Origin: a virus
IMG/VR virus record: IMGVR_UViG_3300048504_000503
Span: 1 to 37,957 of that record
Length of the DNA: 37,957 nucleotides
Reading direction: 5' to 3' (one strand)
Numbering within the stretch: the first letter of the stretch is position 1; each line of letters begins with the position of its first letter. Made by a program: the position numbers and the translations under genes. This document shows positions 1-6,572 of this stretch, piece after piece. The notes beneath the pieces were generated by a model. The model saw nothing but the letters and a program-made list of their open reading frames with translations, was not told where the DNA came from and did no database searches.

Positions 1-351
1 AATGTGCATACTAATATAATTAAAGATGCTTTAATTGATGGAGGTATACAAAGTTTCATGCTTACAAGCATTAACACTAAGATTAAAGCCACTAAACAGC
101 GTATTGACAGCATAAACAAAGCTAAATCAGCTATTACTATAGAAAAAGAATTTAGGGGCTTTAGAATGGTTGAAAACTCCAATGCGATGCGTATTCAATT
201 ACACTTCGATGATAAACCTAGCGATGAGATTAGACAAACTTTAAAATCAAATAGTTATAAATGGTATGCCAAAGAGGGAGTTTGGCAAAGGCAGTTGACA
301 GCAAATGCAAAGTATAATTTTAATCAAATTAAAAATAAACTAGAGAGTTAA
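1..351 (+). CDS. C-terminal part of DUF3560-like phage protein (cut by window edge)
   Basis: The frame is open from base 1, so the start lies upstream of the window; a GTG at base 4 is only the first start-like codon. The visible part begins with a basic coiled stretch (INTKIKATKQRIDSINKAK) and ends with the motif KPSDEIRQTLKSNSYKW followed by WQRQLTANA. From memory of the family, that ending is typical of DUF3560-type proteins of phages and mobile elements, which often sit near antirestriction and replication genes. The function of that domain is not established. The next small gene starts 3 nt after the stop, so the two are probably co-transcribed. The family call rests on this C-terminal pattern alone. 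Confidence 0.6.
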   Translation, partial: NVHTNIIKDALIDGGIQSFMLTSINTKIKATKQRIDSINKAKSAITIEKEFRGFRMVENSNAMRIQLHFDDKPSDEIRQTLKSNSYKWYAKEGVWQRQLTANAKYNFNQIKNKLES

Positions 352-354
352 GAA

Positions 355-522
355 ATGGAAAACAAAACTACTAATACAGAAAGTTGTCATGTAAGAATGA
401 CTAAAAGAATAAGATATCAGCTTAAACTAATTGCAGCAAAAGAAAATATGAATATGCAAGAAGCTTTGTTGATGATGATTAAGCAGTATGAATTAAACAA
501 TAAGAGCAAAAATATGTTATAA
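355..522 (+). CDS. Small ribbon-helix-helix DNA-binding protein candidate (55 aa)
   Basis: An ATG lies 3 nt after the preceding stop, inside the context AAGAAATGG. The 55-residue product has the layout of an Arc/MetJ-type ribbon-helix-helix protein: a short beta-like strand (SCHVRMTK), a basic first helix (RIRYQLKLIAAKENM) and a second helix starting with the NMQEALLMMIKQY segment. Such proteins act as dimeric repressors binding short operators. The last codons overlap the TATAAT box of the next promoter, so the end of this gene is also the start of the leader RNA described below. Function is inferred from the pattern; no partner toxin gene is visible. Confidence 0.6.
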   Translation: MENKTTNTESCHVRMTKRIRYQLKLIAAKENMNMQEALLMMIKQYELNNKSKNML

Positions 523-621
523 TATACTTATCATTTGTTGATAGCATTGAGTTGAGCCTTTGCTTTCATGTCAGTTTGGGGAGAAGTAATATTTTTTAAT
601 ATTTACTTGCTCAACCTCCCC
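518..621 (+). ncRNA. Pseudoknot leader RNA, copy 1 (upstream of replication gene)
   Basis: A TATAAT box at 518-523 is followed by a hairpin TATCA (529-533)/TGATA (539-543) placed at the expected transcription start. Next come strand A GTTGAGC (551-557), a 20-nt linker, strand B GGGGAG (578-583), a hairpin AAGTAA (584-589)/TTACTT (603-608), strand A' GCTCAAC (609-615) and strand B' CTCCCC (616-621). The order A-B-hairpin-A'-B' is an H-type pseudoknot with an embedded hairpin and no unpaired bases between B, the hairpin, A' and B'. Copy 2 at 2718-2816 has the same architecture with both helices covarying. It ends about 20 nt before the replication gene start, so it is likely a 5' leader that controls translation or stability. 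Confidence 0.65.
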
Positions 622-643
622 ACTTCAATTGGAATATAAAATA

Positions 644-1435
644 ATGATAGAAAGTAAATTAGAGGAAAGGGGTATTTTTATTCAATGGTCTGTCTTTAGA
701 AATAAAGAAACTACATTGAGTGAAAAAGTATTATTCTTGGAAATAAATAACTTATCAATGTTAGACAAAGGATGTATAGCATCAAATAGCCATTTTGCTG
801 ATACTTTAGGGGTAAAAAAAGAAGCTATTTCAAGGCTTATCTCATCACTAGAAAAAAAAGGGTATATTACTACTAAAATAGTTGATGGAACTAGAAATCA
901 TAGCAGAATAATAACTATTAACAAAATGTTATCAACCGATAACAAAATGTTATTTAGGGGTAAACAAAATGTTAATACCCCCTTAACAAATTGTTTAGAG
1001 ACTAAAGAGAATAAAACAATTAATAAAACAATTAATAGAACAAGTAATAATAAAAGTAAACAAAAAGAATTATGCGAGAGAGTTATATCATATTTTAATT
1101 CTAAGACTGGTAAAAATATAAAAGCTATAGATAGTAACATCAAAATTATACAATCAAGACTTAATGAGAATGAATATACATTTGAAGACTTCAAGTATGT
1201 AATTGACATTAAATTTGCTGAATGGGTTAATGATATTAAGATGAGCAAGTATATACAGCCAAGCACGATCTTTGGCAGAAAGTTTGATCAATATCTTAAT
1301 CAAGATATAAATCATATACAACAAGCTCTTGAAAGTGGCTTAATATCTAATTACCAATTTGAAAATGGCAAAGATATAAATGCTTTTTTTAATAAAGCAG
1401 ATAATTCAATAAAAGGTTTAGATTATGTCAAATGA
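644..1435 (+). CDS. Phage replication initiation protein (winged helix + Phg_2220_C)
   Basis: The N-terminal third looks like a winged helix-turn-helix (roughly residues 25-90; NSHFADTLGVKKEAISRLIS is the recognition region), as in replisome organisers. A hydrophilic, Asn/Lys/Thr-rich linker follows (about 95-145). The C-terminus matches the conserved phage C-terminal domain Phg_2220_C: ISYFNSKTGKNIKA, then FAEWVNDIKMSKYIQPSTIF and FDQYLN. Proteins of this build bind the phage origin and recruit helicase loader and helicase. A TTG at 629 is in frame, but ATG 644 is preferred because it follows the GGA-containing stretch at 631-633 at a usable distance. The linker DNA contains four iterons plus an AT-rich tract, as in lambda O. 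The stop overlaps the next gene by 11 nt. Confidence 0.8.
   Translation: MIESKLEERGIFIQWSVFRNKETTLSEKVLFLEINNLSMLDKGCIASNSHFADTLGVKKEAISRLISSLEKKGYITTKIVDGTRNHSRIITINKMLSTDNKMLFRGKQNVNTPLTNCLETKENKTINKTINRTSNNKSKQKELCERVISYFNSKTGKNIKAIDSNIKIIQSRLNENEYTFEDFKYVIDIKFAEWVNDIKMSKYIQPSTIFGRKFDQYLNQDINHIQQALESGLISNYQFENGKDINAFFNKADNSIKGLDYVK
920..1070 (+). other. Candidate replication origin inside the replication gene: four iterons plus AT-rich tract
   Basis: The 12-bp sequence AACAAAATGTTA occurs at 920-931, 941-952 and 963-974, with a variant AACAAATTGTTT at 985-996. Start-to-start spacings are 21, 22 and 22 bp, two helical turns, so all copies lie on one DNA face. Each iteron is itself an inverted repeat (AACA...TGTT). 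The first two are in the same codon phase but the later ones are not, so the repeat is not a protein repeat. Immediately downstream, 1010-1070 is nearly pure A/T with tandem AATAAAACAATT units, a plausible unwinding element. This is the organisation of lambda ori within gene O. Confidence 0.65.
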
Positions 1436-1691
1436 TGTAGCAGTTGAAAATAATATGAGCAAAGAGCAATTTTTTAAAAGTTGGTCTTTAGCATTAGAAA
1501 TACTTGATAAAAAATTTAGCTCTGATGTTGCAGAGTTTTATTATGAAACATTCAAACATATATCATTTGATAAGTTTAATTTAGCAATAAAGGAAATATT
1601 AAGATATAAGAAATACCCAAGTATACCTTTGCCGAATGAAATATTTTTAGCATTAGGAATTGACAACAATAGTTTTGATGATTGTATTTAA
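1425..1691 (+). CDS. Small helicase-loader-like protein (G39P-like), 88 aa
   Basis: The gene overlaps the replication initiator by 11 nt, which suggests translational coupling. The product is a compact helical protein: FFKSWSLALEILDKKF, then YYETFKHISFDKFNLAIKEI, then YPSIPLPNEIFLAL. This layout of two helices, an 'al..i' helix and a Pro-rich PxPxEI turn resembles G39P-type phage helicase loaders/inhibitors that follow initiator genes. An internal ATG at 1455 (MSKEQFF) is a possible alternative start. The next gene has a similar fold pattern, so the two could be paralogues or subunits of one loader. The call is from pattern and position; the alternative is an unrelated small helical protein. 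Confidence 0.5.
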   Translation: MSNDVAVENNMSKEQFFKSWSLALEILDKKFSSDVAEFYYETFKHISFDKFNLAIKEILRYKKYPSIPLPNEIFLALGIDNNSFDDCI

Positions 1692-1703
1692 GGATAAAAT
1701 AAA

Positions 1704-2345
1704 ATGGAAAGAGAACAAGTAAAGCTATTGCTTCAAAAAATAAATGTAGCCCATAATAAGTGCTATGATAAATTCACAAAAGATCAAAAAACTCAATTGA
1801 TTGATATGTTTTTTTCACACCTTAAATATTATGATAATGATGATGTTGAAAAAGCTTTATATAATTATGAGTCTGAAAATGAATATACCCCTAAACCTTC
1901 TCATTTGAGAAAAGAATTAAATTACATGAATGTAAAGAAAAAGCATTATATCAACGAAAGTAACCATGTTAAACATGATGACTTCGACAAGGTAACTAGA
2001 CAATCATTGCAAGATTTATTGTTTGATGAATATTGTCCAGTTTTGAAAATGAATATAAATATTATTGATGAGAATAAAAGAGATTTTATTTTGTCTAAGG
2101 CAAATTCTACTAGATTATCAACAATTGATTTATTAAATAATATTTGGGGGTATGTATCTGAAGTTAGTGATATATGTAATTACCATATACAAATAGCAAT
2201 AAACTCACTTCGAGGATTTAAATTTACAGTTAAAGAATTCATGACTGAGTTAATGAGTGCATATGAATTATCTGAGAAGCTAAAAGATGAAGAAGTAATA
2301 AATAACTTAAAAAAAGAATATATAAAATCTACTGTAAAATCATAA
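1704..2345 (+). CDS. Putative helicase loader / replication accessory protein, 213 aa
   Basis: The start is supported by AAGGA at 1691-1695 about 9 nt before ATG. The first 75 residues repeat the G39P-like plan of the preceding gene: LLQKINVAHNKCYDKF, then FFSHLKYYDNDDVEKALYNY, then YTPKPSHLRKEL. The rest (about 100-213) is helical and charged, with ILSKANSTRLSTIDLLNNI and a C-terminal basic helix, but I recognise no named domain there. Its position between initiator and nuclease supports a role in helicase loading, comparable with lambda P or phage DnaC-like proteins, although no Walker A ATPase motif is present. Confidence 0.5.
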   Translation: MEREQVKLLLQKINVAHNKCYDKFTKDQKTQLIDMFFSHLKYYDNDDVEKALYNYESENEYTPKPSHLRKELNYMNVKKKHYINESNHVKHDDFDKVTRQSLQDLLFDEYCPVLKMNINIIDENKRDFILSKANSTRLSTIDLLNNIWGYVSEVSDICNYHIQIAINSLRGFKFTVKEFMTELMSAYELSEKLKDEEVINNLKKEYIKSTVKS

Positions 2346-2356
2346 AGGGGATAAAT

Positions 2357-2707
2357 ATGAAACATGAAGAGCATTATATTCAATCAACTTTTGTACAGTG
2401 GTTCAGGTTGAACCATAAAAGGCATATAGTATACGCAGTGCCGAATGGAGATAAAAGGTCGATGTTGACAGCTGTGAGGCTTAAAAAGGAGGGTGTATTG
2501 GCTGGTGTACCCGACTTGCATATATTACTTGATAATGGAAAAAGTTTTTTTTTAGAAATTAAAACCGAAAAAGGAAAATTGAATAAAAATCAAAAATCAA
2601 CTATTTCAGAAATAGAAAAAAGAGGGTATGAAGTTTTAGTTTGTTATGGAATTGATGATATAATCAAGCAAGTTAATAATACTATTAATAATTATTTGCA
2701 AATATAA
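2357..2707 (+). CDS. VRR-NUC domain nuclease
   Basis: The product (116 aa) is a single VRR-NUC domain, a PD-(D/E)xK nuclease found alone in phages and fused in FAN1. Key features are HYIQSTFVQWFRL at the N-terminus, YAVPNGDKR, GVPDLHILL (catalytic Asp about residue 52), and FFLEIKTEKGKLNKNQ (Glu-Ile-Lys about 69-71) followed by a Gln-containing helix. Stand-alone phage members are thought to act as Holliday-junction or structure-specific nucleases in replication and recombination. A good ribosome binding site (AAGGGGAT) precedes the ATG. It is the last gene before the second pseudoknot leader, so it probably ends the replication operon. Confidence 0.85.
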   Translation: MKHEEHYIQSTFVQWFRLNHKRHIVYAVPNGDKRSMLTAVRLKKEGVLAGVPDLHILLDNGKSFFLEIKTEKGKLNKNQKSTISEIEKRGYEVLVCYGIDDIIKQVNNTINNYLQI

Positions 2708-2717
2708 ATATATTAAG

Positions 2718-2816
2718 TATAATATATTTATCAAATTTAGTTGATAGCAAGGTGTTAGACCCTTGAGTCAATATCAAAGTTTGGGGTGTGGTCTAATCCG
2801 CCAGTCTAACCACCCC
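2718..2816 (+). ncRNA. Pseudoknot leader RNA, copy 2 (upstream of 2833 gene)
   Basis: A TATAAT box at 2718-2723 (possible -35 TTTGCA at 2695-2700) is followed by a hairpin TATCA (2729-2733)/TGATA (2742-2746). Strand A GTTAGAC (2754-2760) pairs with A' GTCTAAC (2804-2810). Strand B GGGGTG (2783-2788) pairs with B' CACCCC (2811-2816). A small hairpin TGG (2789-2791)/CCA (2801-2803) sits between B and A'. Relative to copy 1 the A helix changes at three positions and the B helix at one, always with compensating change. Unpaired regions also share AGTTT just before B. The element stops 16 nt before the downstream ATG, next to its ribosome binding site. Confidence 0.65.
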
Positions 2817-2832
2817 ATTAGGATTAAATCAA

Positions 2833-3186
2833 ATGAATATAAAACTAAATAATTGCAAAACAGATAAAGATTATTTCGATATTGTAAGTAATATGAAATT
2901 AAAAGGTTTTGCAAAGACTTTTATGTATAACACAATTTTTAAAGAAATTTCTGATACTATCAAAGAAATAAAAGACAAATCAAATAATAGTTCAGTTATA
3001 GTTAGAGTTATTTGTTTTAGTATTTTAAGTAATGAAAATTCTAAAAAGATAATTAAAATTGATAATAATATTTTTGATAAAATAAAGCAAGCAATATACG
3101 ATGAGTTAACCAATCAGAAATTTGATCCAGACAATCAGTATGATACTAAACAAATCATATTAATAGTTGATGGAGAATTAGTATGA
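2833..3186 (+). CDS. Hypothetical protein, 117 aa
   Basis: I do not recognise this protein. It starts after TAGGAT and runs directly into the antirepressor gene through an ATGA overlap at 3183-3186, so the two are translationally coupled. It is Lys/Asn/Ile-rich with a middle segment that looks like a beta strand (SSVIVRVICFSIL) and a C-terminal strand (QIILIVDGEL). No signal peptide, membrane segment or metal motif is visible. It is the first gene after the second pseudoknot leader, so its expression is probably what that RNA controls. A regulatory partner of the antirepressor is possible but not shown. Confidence 0.6.
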   Translation: MNIKLNNCKTDKDYFDIVSNMKLKGFAKTFMYNTIFKEISDTIKEIKDKSNNSSVIVRVICFSILSNENSKKIIKIDNNIFDKIKQAIYDELTNQKFDPDNQYDTKQIILIVDGELV

Positions 3187-3857
3187 ATATAACAATCACA
3201 AAAAATATAATCAATAACGAAGAGATAAATTCGGTAAATGCTAGAGAGTTGTATAGCTTTTTAGATTTAAGCTGGAGATTTTCTGAATGGTTCGATACAA
3301 ATAAGCAAATGTTTGAGATAGATGTAGATTACACCCCGTATGTTTACCTACACCCCCAAAATAAACAAGAATTAACAGACTACATTATCACGCTTGATAT
3401 GGCTAAAGAGTTAGCTATGATGTCTAAGACAGAAAAAGGTAAGCAAGTTCGTAAATACTTTATAGAATGTGAAAAACAATTAAGAGAGCAAAATACTATA
3501 TCAGTACCACAAACTTTACCTGAAGCTTTAAAATTAGCTTATGAGCAATCTTTACTTATTGAAGAGCTACAGCCTAAAGCTGATACTTTTGATAAGCTTA
3601 TAGGTGCAGATGCTATATTTTCAATGAATCAGACAGCCAAGCTACTTGGAACTGGAAGGAATAAGCTATTTGCACAGTTAAGAGATAATTGTATTCTTAT
3701 GAGCGATAATCTACCTTATCAAGCTTATGTATCTGCAGGTTACTTTGTAGTTAAAGATACTGTGGTTGATAGAGGTGTTAAAAGCATCGCAGTTAGTACA
3801 ACCTATGTTACAACTAAAGGGCAAGTATATTTAAGCAAAAAATATGGTATTAAATAA
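3183..3857 (+). CDS. ant: Phage antirepressor (AntA/AntB N-terminus, KilAC C-terminus)
   Basis: Residues 1-100 form an AntA/AntB domain: VNARELYSFLDLSWRFSEWF, YTPYVYLHPQ, then YIITLDMAKELAMMSKTEKG and the helix VRKYFIECEKQL. Residues 125-224 match the KilA-C (ANT) DNA-binding domain: LQPKADTFDKLIGAD, FSMNQTAKLLGTGRNKLFAQ, and the ending YVTTKGQVYLSKKYG. Such proteins inactivate phage repressors during induction or superinfection. This two-domain build is standard. No repressor gene is visible in the window, so the target may lie outside it. It is coupled to the upstream gene by an ATGA overlap. Confidence 0.88.
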   Translation: MNITITKNIINNEEINSVNARELYSFLDLSWRFSEWFDTNKQMFEIDVDYTPYVYLHPQNKQELTDYIITLDMAKELAMMSKTEKGKQVRKYFIECEKQLREQNTISVPQTLPEALKLAYEQSLLIEELQPKADTFDKLIGADAIFSMNQTAKLLGTGRNKLFAQLRDNCILMSDNLPYQAYVSAGYFVVKDTVVDRGVKSIAVSTTYVTTKGQVYLSKKYGIK

Positions 3858-3894
3858 TTATTTATCATCAAAGAAAATATAGGAGATGTATAAA

Positions 3895-4257
3895 ATGAGA
3901 TACACGATTAAAGAAGCATCACAAGAGCTTGGAATATCTGAAACTACTGTTAATGGTTTTATAAGCAAGCTAGACTTAAAAGTTAAATATACACCTATTA
4001 AAATTAATGTTAAATCAAGTATAGGAATTAGGCATCAAAAGATTGTAAATTGTAAATATCTTAATGATATTCAATTTTGTAGGATTAAATTTGCTATTAA
4101 TCTAAACAATAAAATCAAAGAAAGTTATAGAATTGATAAAATTACTTTAGGTATGAGAGAAAAAAATATTAATAAGAACAGAAGCCCTAGTGAGATAGTT
4201 GATAGCTACAAAAAGAAAAAGAATTTTAATTTTTTTAGCACAAATTTTATGAAATAA
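3895..4257 (+). CDS. Small helix-turn-helix DNA-binding protein
   Basis: ATG 3895 is chosen over ATG 3886 because the ribosome binding site AGGAG (3881-3885) directly abuts 3886 but is 9 nt from 3895. The product (120 aa) opens with a clear helix-turn-helix, YTIKEASQELGISETTVNGF, as in MerR- or excisionase-type DNA readers. A basic region follows (SSIGIRHQKIVNC) and a Lys/Asn-rich C-terminus. No cofactor domain is visible. It lies between the antirepressor and a strong promoter, so a role as a small phage regulator is reasonable, but the target is unknown. Confidence 0.6.
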   Translation: MRYTIKEASQELGISETTVNGFISKLDLKVKYTPIKINVKSSIGIRHQKIVNCKYLNDIQFCRIKFAINLNNKIKESYRIDKITLGMREKNINKNRSPSEIVDSYKKKKNFNFFSTNFMK

Positions 4258-4281
4258 TATTTAAAATATTTGATTTAGCTA

Positions 4282-4310
4282 TTTACTTTGATTATATAGT
4301 ACGCTATAAT
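4282..4310 (+). promoter_or_regulatory. Promoter TTTACT-17-TATAAT
   Basis: TTTACT at 4282-4287, a 17-bp spacer and TATAAT at 4305-4310 sit 47 bp before the repeat-protein gene at 4357. The spacer ends in GTACGC, close to GTACGA in the minus-strand promoter at 31621-31649. The inverted repeat TATAG-TACG-CTATA overlaps the -10 side and could be an operator. It is one of four promoters in this window with the same -35 sequence and the same 17-bp spacing. Confidence 0.65.
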
Positions 4311-4356
4311 ACATACATAAATTTAAGAAGTATAATCAACCAAAAGGAAAGTTAAG

Positions 4357-4683
4357 ATGACAAGTTATGAAGCATATAAATATTGTGAAAATGTAAAAGA
4401 TACTAAAGAAATTAGACAATTAATAACTGATAGCAATAATGCTCTTTTGTATTGCAAATATGTAAAAGACAGAAAGAGTATGAGGAAGTTGATTACTGAT
4501 AGCGAGGATGCTCTTTTATATTGCTTATATTTCAAAGACAGAAAGAGTATGAGAAAGTTTATTACTTGTTGTTTCGTAGCTTATTTATATTGCAAAGATG
4601 TAAAAGATAGAAAAAGCATGAGGAAATTGATAACTGATGATGATTTAATTTATAAATTGAATAAAAAGGAGAAATATGCCTAG
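4357..4683 (+). CDS. Tandem-repeat protein (about 23-residue VKDRKSMRKLIT repeats), copy A
   Basis: The protein (108 aa) consists of four tandem units of about 23 residues with the pattern A-hydrophobic-LYC-x-x-VKDRKSMRKLITDS, after the opening MTSYEAYKYCENV. It ends with a Lys-rich tail. The units look like paired helices, so an alpha-solenoid is plausible. A paralogue with five units lies at 6142-6531, and some units are almost identical at DNA level but in different order. Cys occurs once per unit. It is the first gene after the 4282 promoter. The function is not known; a protein-binding scaffold is an inference from the solenoid-like repeat. Confidence 0.7.
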   Translation: MTSYEAYKYCENVKDTKEIRQLITDSNNALLYCKYVKDRKSMRKLITDSEDALLYCLYFKDRKSMRKFITCCFVAYLYCKDVKDRKSMRKLITDDDLIYKLNKKEKYA

Positions 4684-4870
4684 AAGCGAATCTTTAGTTA
4701 AAGCACAAAATAAGTATTCTAAAAATAATATCAAACAAATTAAATTTGATTTGATAAAAAATAACGATATTGAAATGGAAATAATATCAAGATTTGAAAA
4801 TTCACAAAATAAAAAAGGTTTGTTTATTAAAATTTATCAAGCTTTTAAAAAATTGGATATGGAGAAATAA
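4676..4870 (+). CDS. Small RHH-like protein, 64 aa
   Basis: The ATG overlaps the last codons of the upstream repeat protein, with AAGGAGAAAT as ribosome binding site. The opening MPRSESLVKAQNKYSKNN, then a beta-like stretch (KQIKFDLIK) and two helices ending in GLFIKIYQAFKKL, is the pattern of small phage and plasmid proteins that begin MPxSESLKKAQxKY. Those are thought to be ribbon-helix-helix proteins. It ends 1 nt before the SSB gene and is clearly in the same operon. Its function and operator are unknown. Confidence 0.6.
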   Translation: MPRSESLVKAQNKYSKNNIKQIKFDLIKNNDIEMEIISRFENSQNKKGLFIKIYQAFKKLDMEK

Positions 4871-4871
4871 A

Positions 4872-5273
4872 ATGTTAATGAAAATAAGCGGTTTAGTAAG
4901 ATTTGTCAGAGATTCCGAAATGATAAATGCAAATGGTACGCCAGTGCTTAAAGGTACTATAGCAAGCAGTGAAAAGTTCAAAGATAATGAAAGTCAGTTA
5001 TATCAAGACTTTGTTAGTTTTAGTAAGCAGGCTGAAATACTTAATCGATATTCAGGAAAAAAAGGCGACCAAATATATTTAACTGGAAAGCTTAAAACAG
5101 AAAAATGGCAAGATAAAAACGGAGAAAACAGATCTAAAAATGTAATGATAATTGAGGGATTTGATTTTGTTTCTAGCGGTAATGCACCACAACAGAGAAG
5201 TGAAGCACCAAAAAAGCAAGCAACACAACCACAGTTTGATAATAATTTTGATGATGATGATATTCCTTTTTAA
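4872..5273 (+). CDS. ssb: Single-stranded DNA-binding protein
   Basis: The product (133 aa) has an OB-fold core. MLMKISGLVRFVRDSEM forms the first strands. FVSFSKQAEILNRYSGKKGD and IYLTGKLKTEKWQDKNGENR match the SSB strand and loop pattern. A Gln/Ala/Pro-rich linker follows, and the acidic tip DDDDIPF ends the protein. That tip is the standard bacterial-type SSB docking tail for replication and repair partners. ATG 4872 is chosen, not an upstream in-frame ATG at 4794 that lies inside the previous gene, because GGAGAA at 4861-4866 precedes it and homology starts there. It works with the replication genes upstream and the exonuclease on the minus strand. Confidence 0.9.
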   Translation: MLMKISGLVRFVRDSEMINANGTPVLKGTIASSEKFKDNESQLYQDFVSFSKQAEILNRYSGKKGDQIYLTGKLKTEKWQDKNGENRSKNVMIIEGFDFVSSGNAPQQRSEAPKKQATQPQFDNNFDDDDIPF

Positions 5274-5281
5274 ACAAAAAA

Positions 5282-5396
5282 ATGAGAAATAAAAGACGCA
5301 ATAGATAATAACAATGTTAAAAAACTTGAGTTGATAGCAAAAAACTATTATAAAGAATTAGCAAATTACTTAAAAGTAGATAATAAGGATAAATAA
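5282..5396 (+). pseudogene. Short frameshifted ORF downstream of ssb
   Basis: From ATG 5282 the frame reads MRNK and then hits stops. Omitting one A of the AAAA run near 5293 opens a frame of about 37 residues, with KLELIAKNYYKELANYLK and the end DNKDK at 5394-5396. The sequence is coherent (amphipathic helix, no rare residues), so it looks like a small gene broken by a single-base insertion. A sequencing slip in the A-run would give the same picture. There is no good ribosome binding site. It fills the gap between ssb and the Gly-rich gene. Confidence 0.35.
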
Positions 5397-5400
5397 AATA

Positions 5401-5694
<294 letters not shown>

Positions 5695-5745
5695 GTGAAC
5701 TAAAATGAGAATATTTTTAAATTAATCAAAAAAAAGGATAAAAAA

Positions 5746-6126
5746 ATGAATATTGATAACTTAACATTTAAAGAATTAAAAAAAATTGCTAGCATGTTTA
5801 ATAATGAAATTAATAATAATGAAGTTAAATACAAAGACCCAATGGTTGGCATGATATGTGTTGTCAGGACTTACTCGTCAGGTGTACACATAGGGATGGT
5901 AGATTGGATTAATCCACAAAACTCAATGGACTGTAAATTGTCTTATTCATTAAGATTATGGAGATGGGATGGAGGTGGATTATCTTTATCTGCTGTTGCA
6001 AATAATGGTATTAAAGGTGGCAGACTTAACTACACTGGAGATGTTCGATTATCTGGTGCTATTGAATATATACCTTGCACTAAAGAAGTATTTGCCACTT
6101 TCGAGAATTTTATTGAAGATAAATAA
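5746..6126 (+). CDS. DUF6948-like phage protein
   Basis: The product (126 aa) shows the pattern of the DUF6948 family: VVRTYSSGVHIGMVDWI, then SLRLWRWDGGGLSLSAVA, NGIKGGRL, and the ending GAIEYIPCTKEV. These small beta-rich phage proteins are common near recombination or early genes. Their molecular function is unknown to me. It has a strong AAAGGA ribosome binding site 9 nt before ATG. The gene sits between two copies of the repeat-protein gene, which suggests that the segment 4357-6531 expanded by duplication around it. Confidence 0.65.
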   Translation: MNIDNLTFKELKKIASMFNNEINNNEVKYKDPMVGMICVVRTYSSGVHIGMVDWINPQNSMDCKLSYSLRLWRWDGGGLSLSAVANNGIKGGRLNYTGDVRLSGAIEYIPCTKEVFATFENFIEDK

Positions 6127-6141
6127 ATTGGAAAAATAAAT

Positions 6142-6531
6142 ATGACAAGTTATGAAGCATATAAATATTGTGAAAATGTAAAAGATACTAAAGAAATTAG
6201 ACAATTGATCACTTATAGCGAGGATGCTTATTTATATTGCAGATTTGTCAAAGACAGGAAGAGTATAAGGAAGTTGATAACTGATAGCAATAATGCTCTT
6301 TTGTATTGCAAATATGTAAAAGATAGAAAAAGTATGAGAAAGTTTATTACTTGTTGTTTCGTAGCTTATTTATATTGCTTACATTTAAAAGATAGAAAAA
6401 GCATGAGAGAGTTAATAACTGGTAGTTTCGAAGCTTTTTTATACTGCAGATATGTAAAAGATAGAAAAAGCATGAGGAAATTGATAACTGATGATGTTTT
6501 AATTTATGGATTAAACAAAAAGGAGAAATAA
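6142..6531 (+). CDS. Tandem-repeat protein (VKDRKSMRKLIT repeats), copy B
   Basis: This paralogue of the 4357 gene (129 aa) has five units of about 23 residues instead of four, with the same start MTSYEAYKYCENV and nearly the same C-terminal tail. The unit containing ITDSNNALLYCKYV is first in copy A but second here. The unit FITCCFVAYLYC is third in both. This shows unit insertion or shuffling by recombination between near-identical repeats. It is the last gene before the late promoter at 6540. The function is unknown. Confidence 0.7.
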   Translation: MTSYEAYKYCENVKDTKEIRQLITYSEDAYLYCRFVKDRKSIRKLITDSNNALLYCKYVKDRKSMRKFITCCFVAYLYCLHLKDRKSMRELITGSFEAFLYCRYVKDRKSMRKLITDDVLIYGLNKKEK

Positions 6532-6539
6532 AATAAAAT

Positions 6540-6568
6540 TTGATAAATTTATTTATTAATGATATCTT
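6540..6568 (+). promoter_or_regulatory. Late-type promoter TTGATA-17-TATCTT
   Basis: TTGATA at 6540-6545, a 17-bp spacer and TATCTT at 6563-6568 lie directly upstream of the packaging and structural genes. The same -10 sequence (TATCTT) with 17-bp spacing occurs in the promoter before the capsid genes at 11572-11600. The predicted transcription start (about 6575) falls on the first stem of the structured leader at 6573-6626. Confidence 0.5.
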
Positions 6569-6572
6569 TATT

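Noticed and set aside
518-621. HDV-like ribozyme
   Set aside because: The strand order is similar and P1 has 7 bp, but A' is directly followed by B', so there is no J4/2 with the catalytic C, and the A-B linker is far too long.
898-1266. Open frame of 122 aa on the minus strand opposite the replication gene
   Set aside because: The product is a low-complexity Leu/Ile string produced by the Asn/Lys-rich codons of the replication gene; no ribosome binding site.
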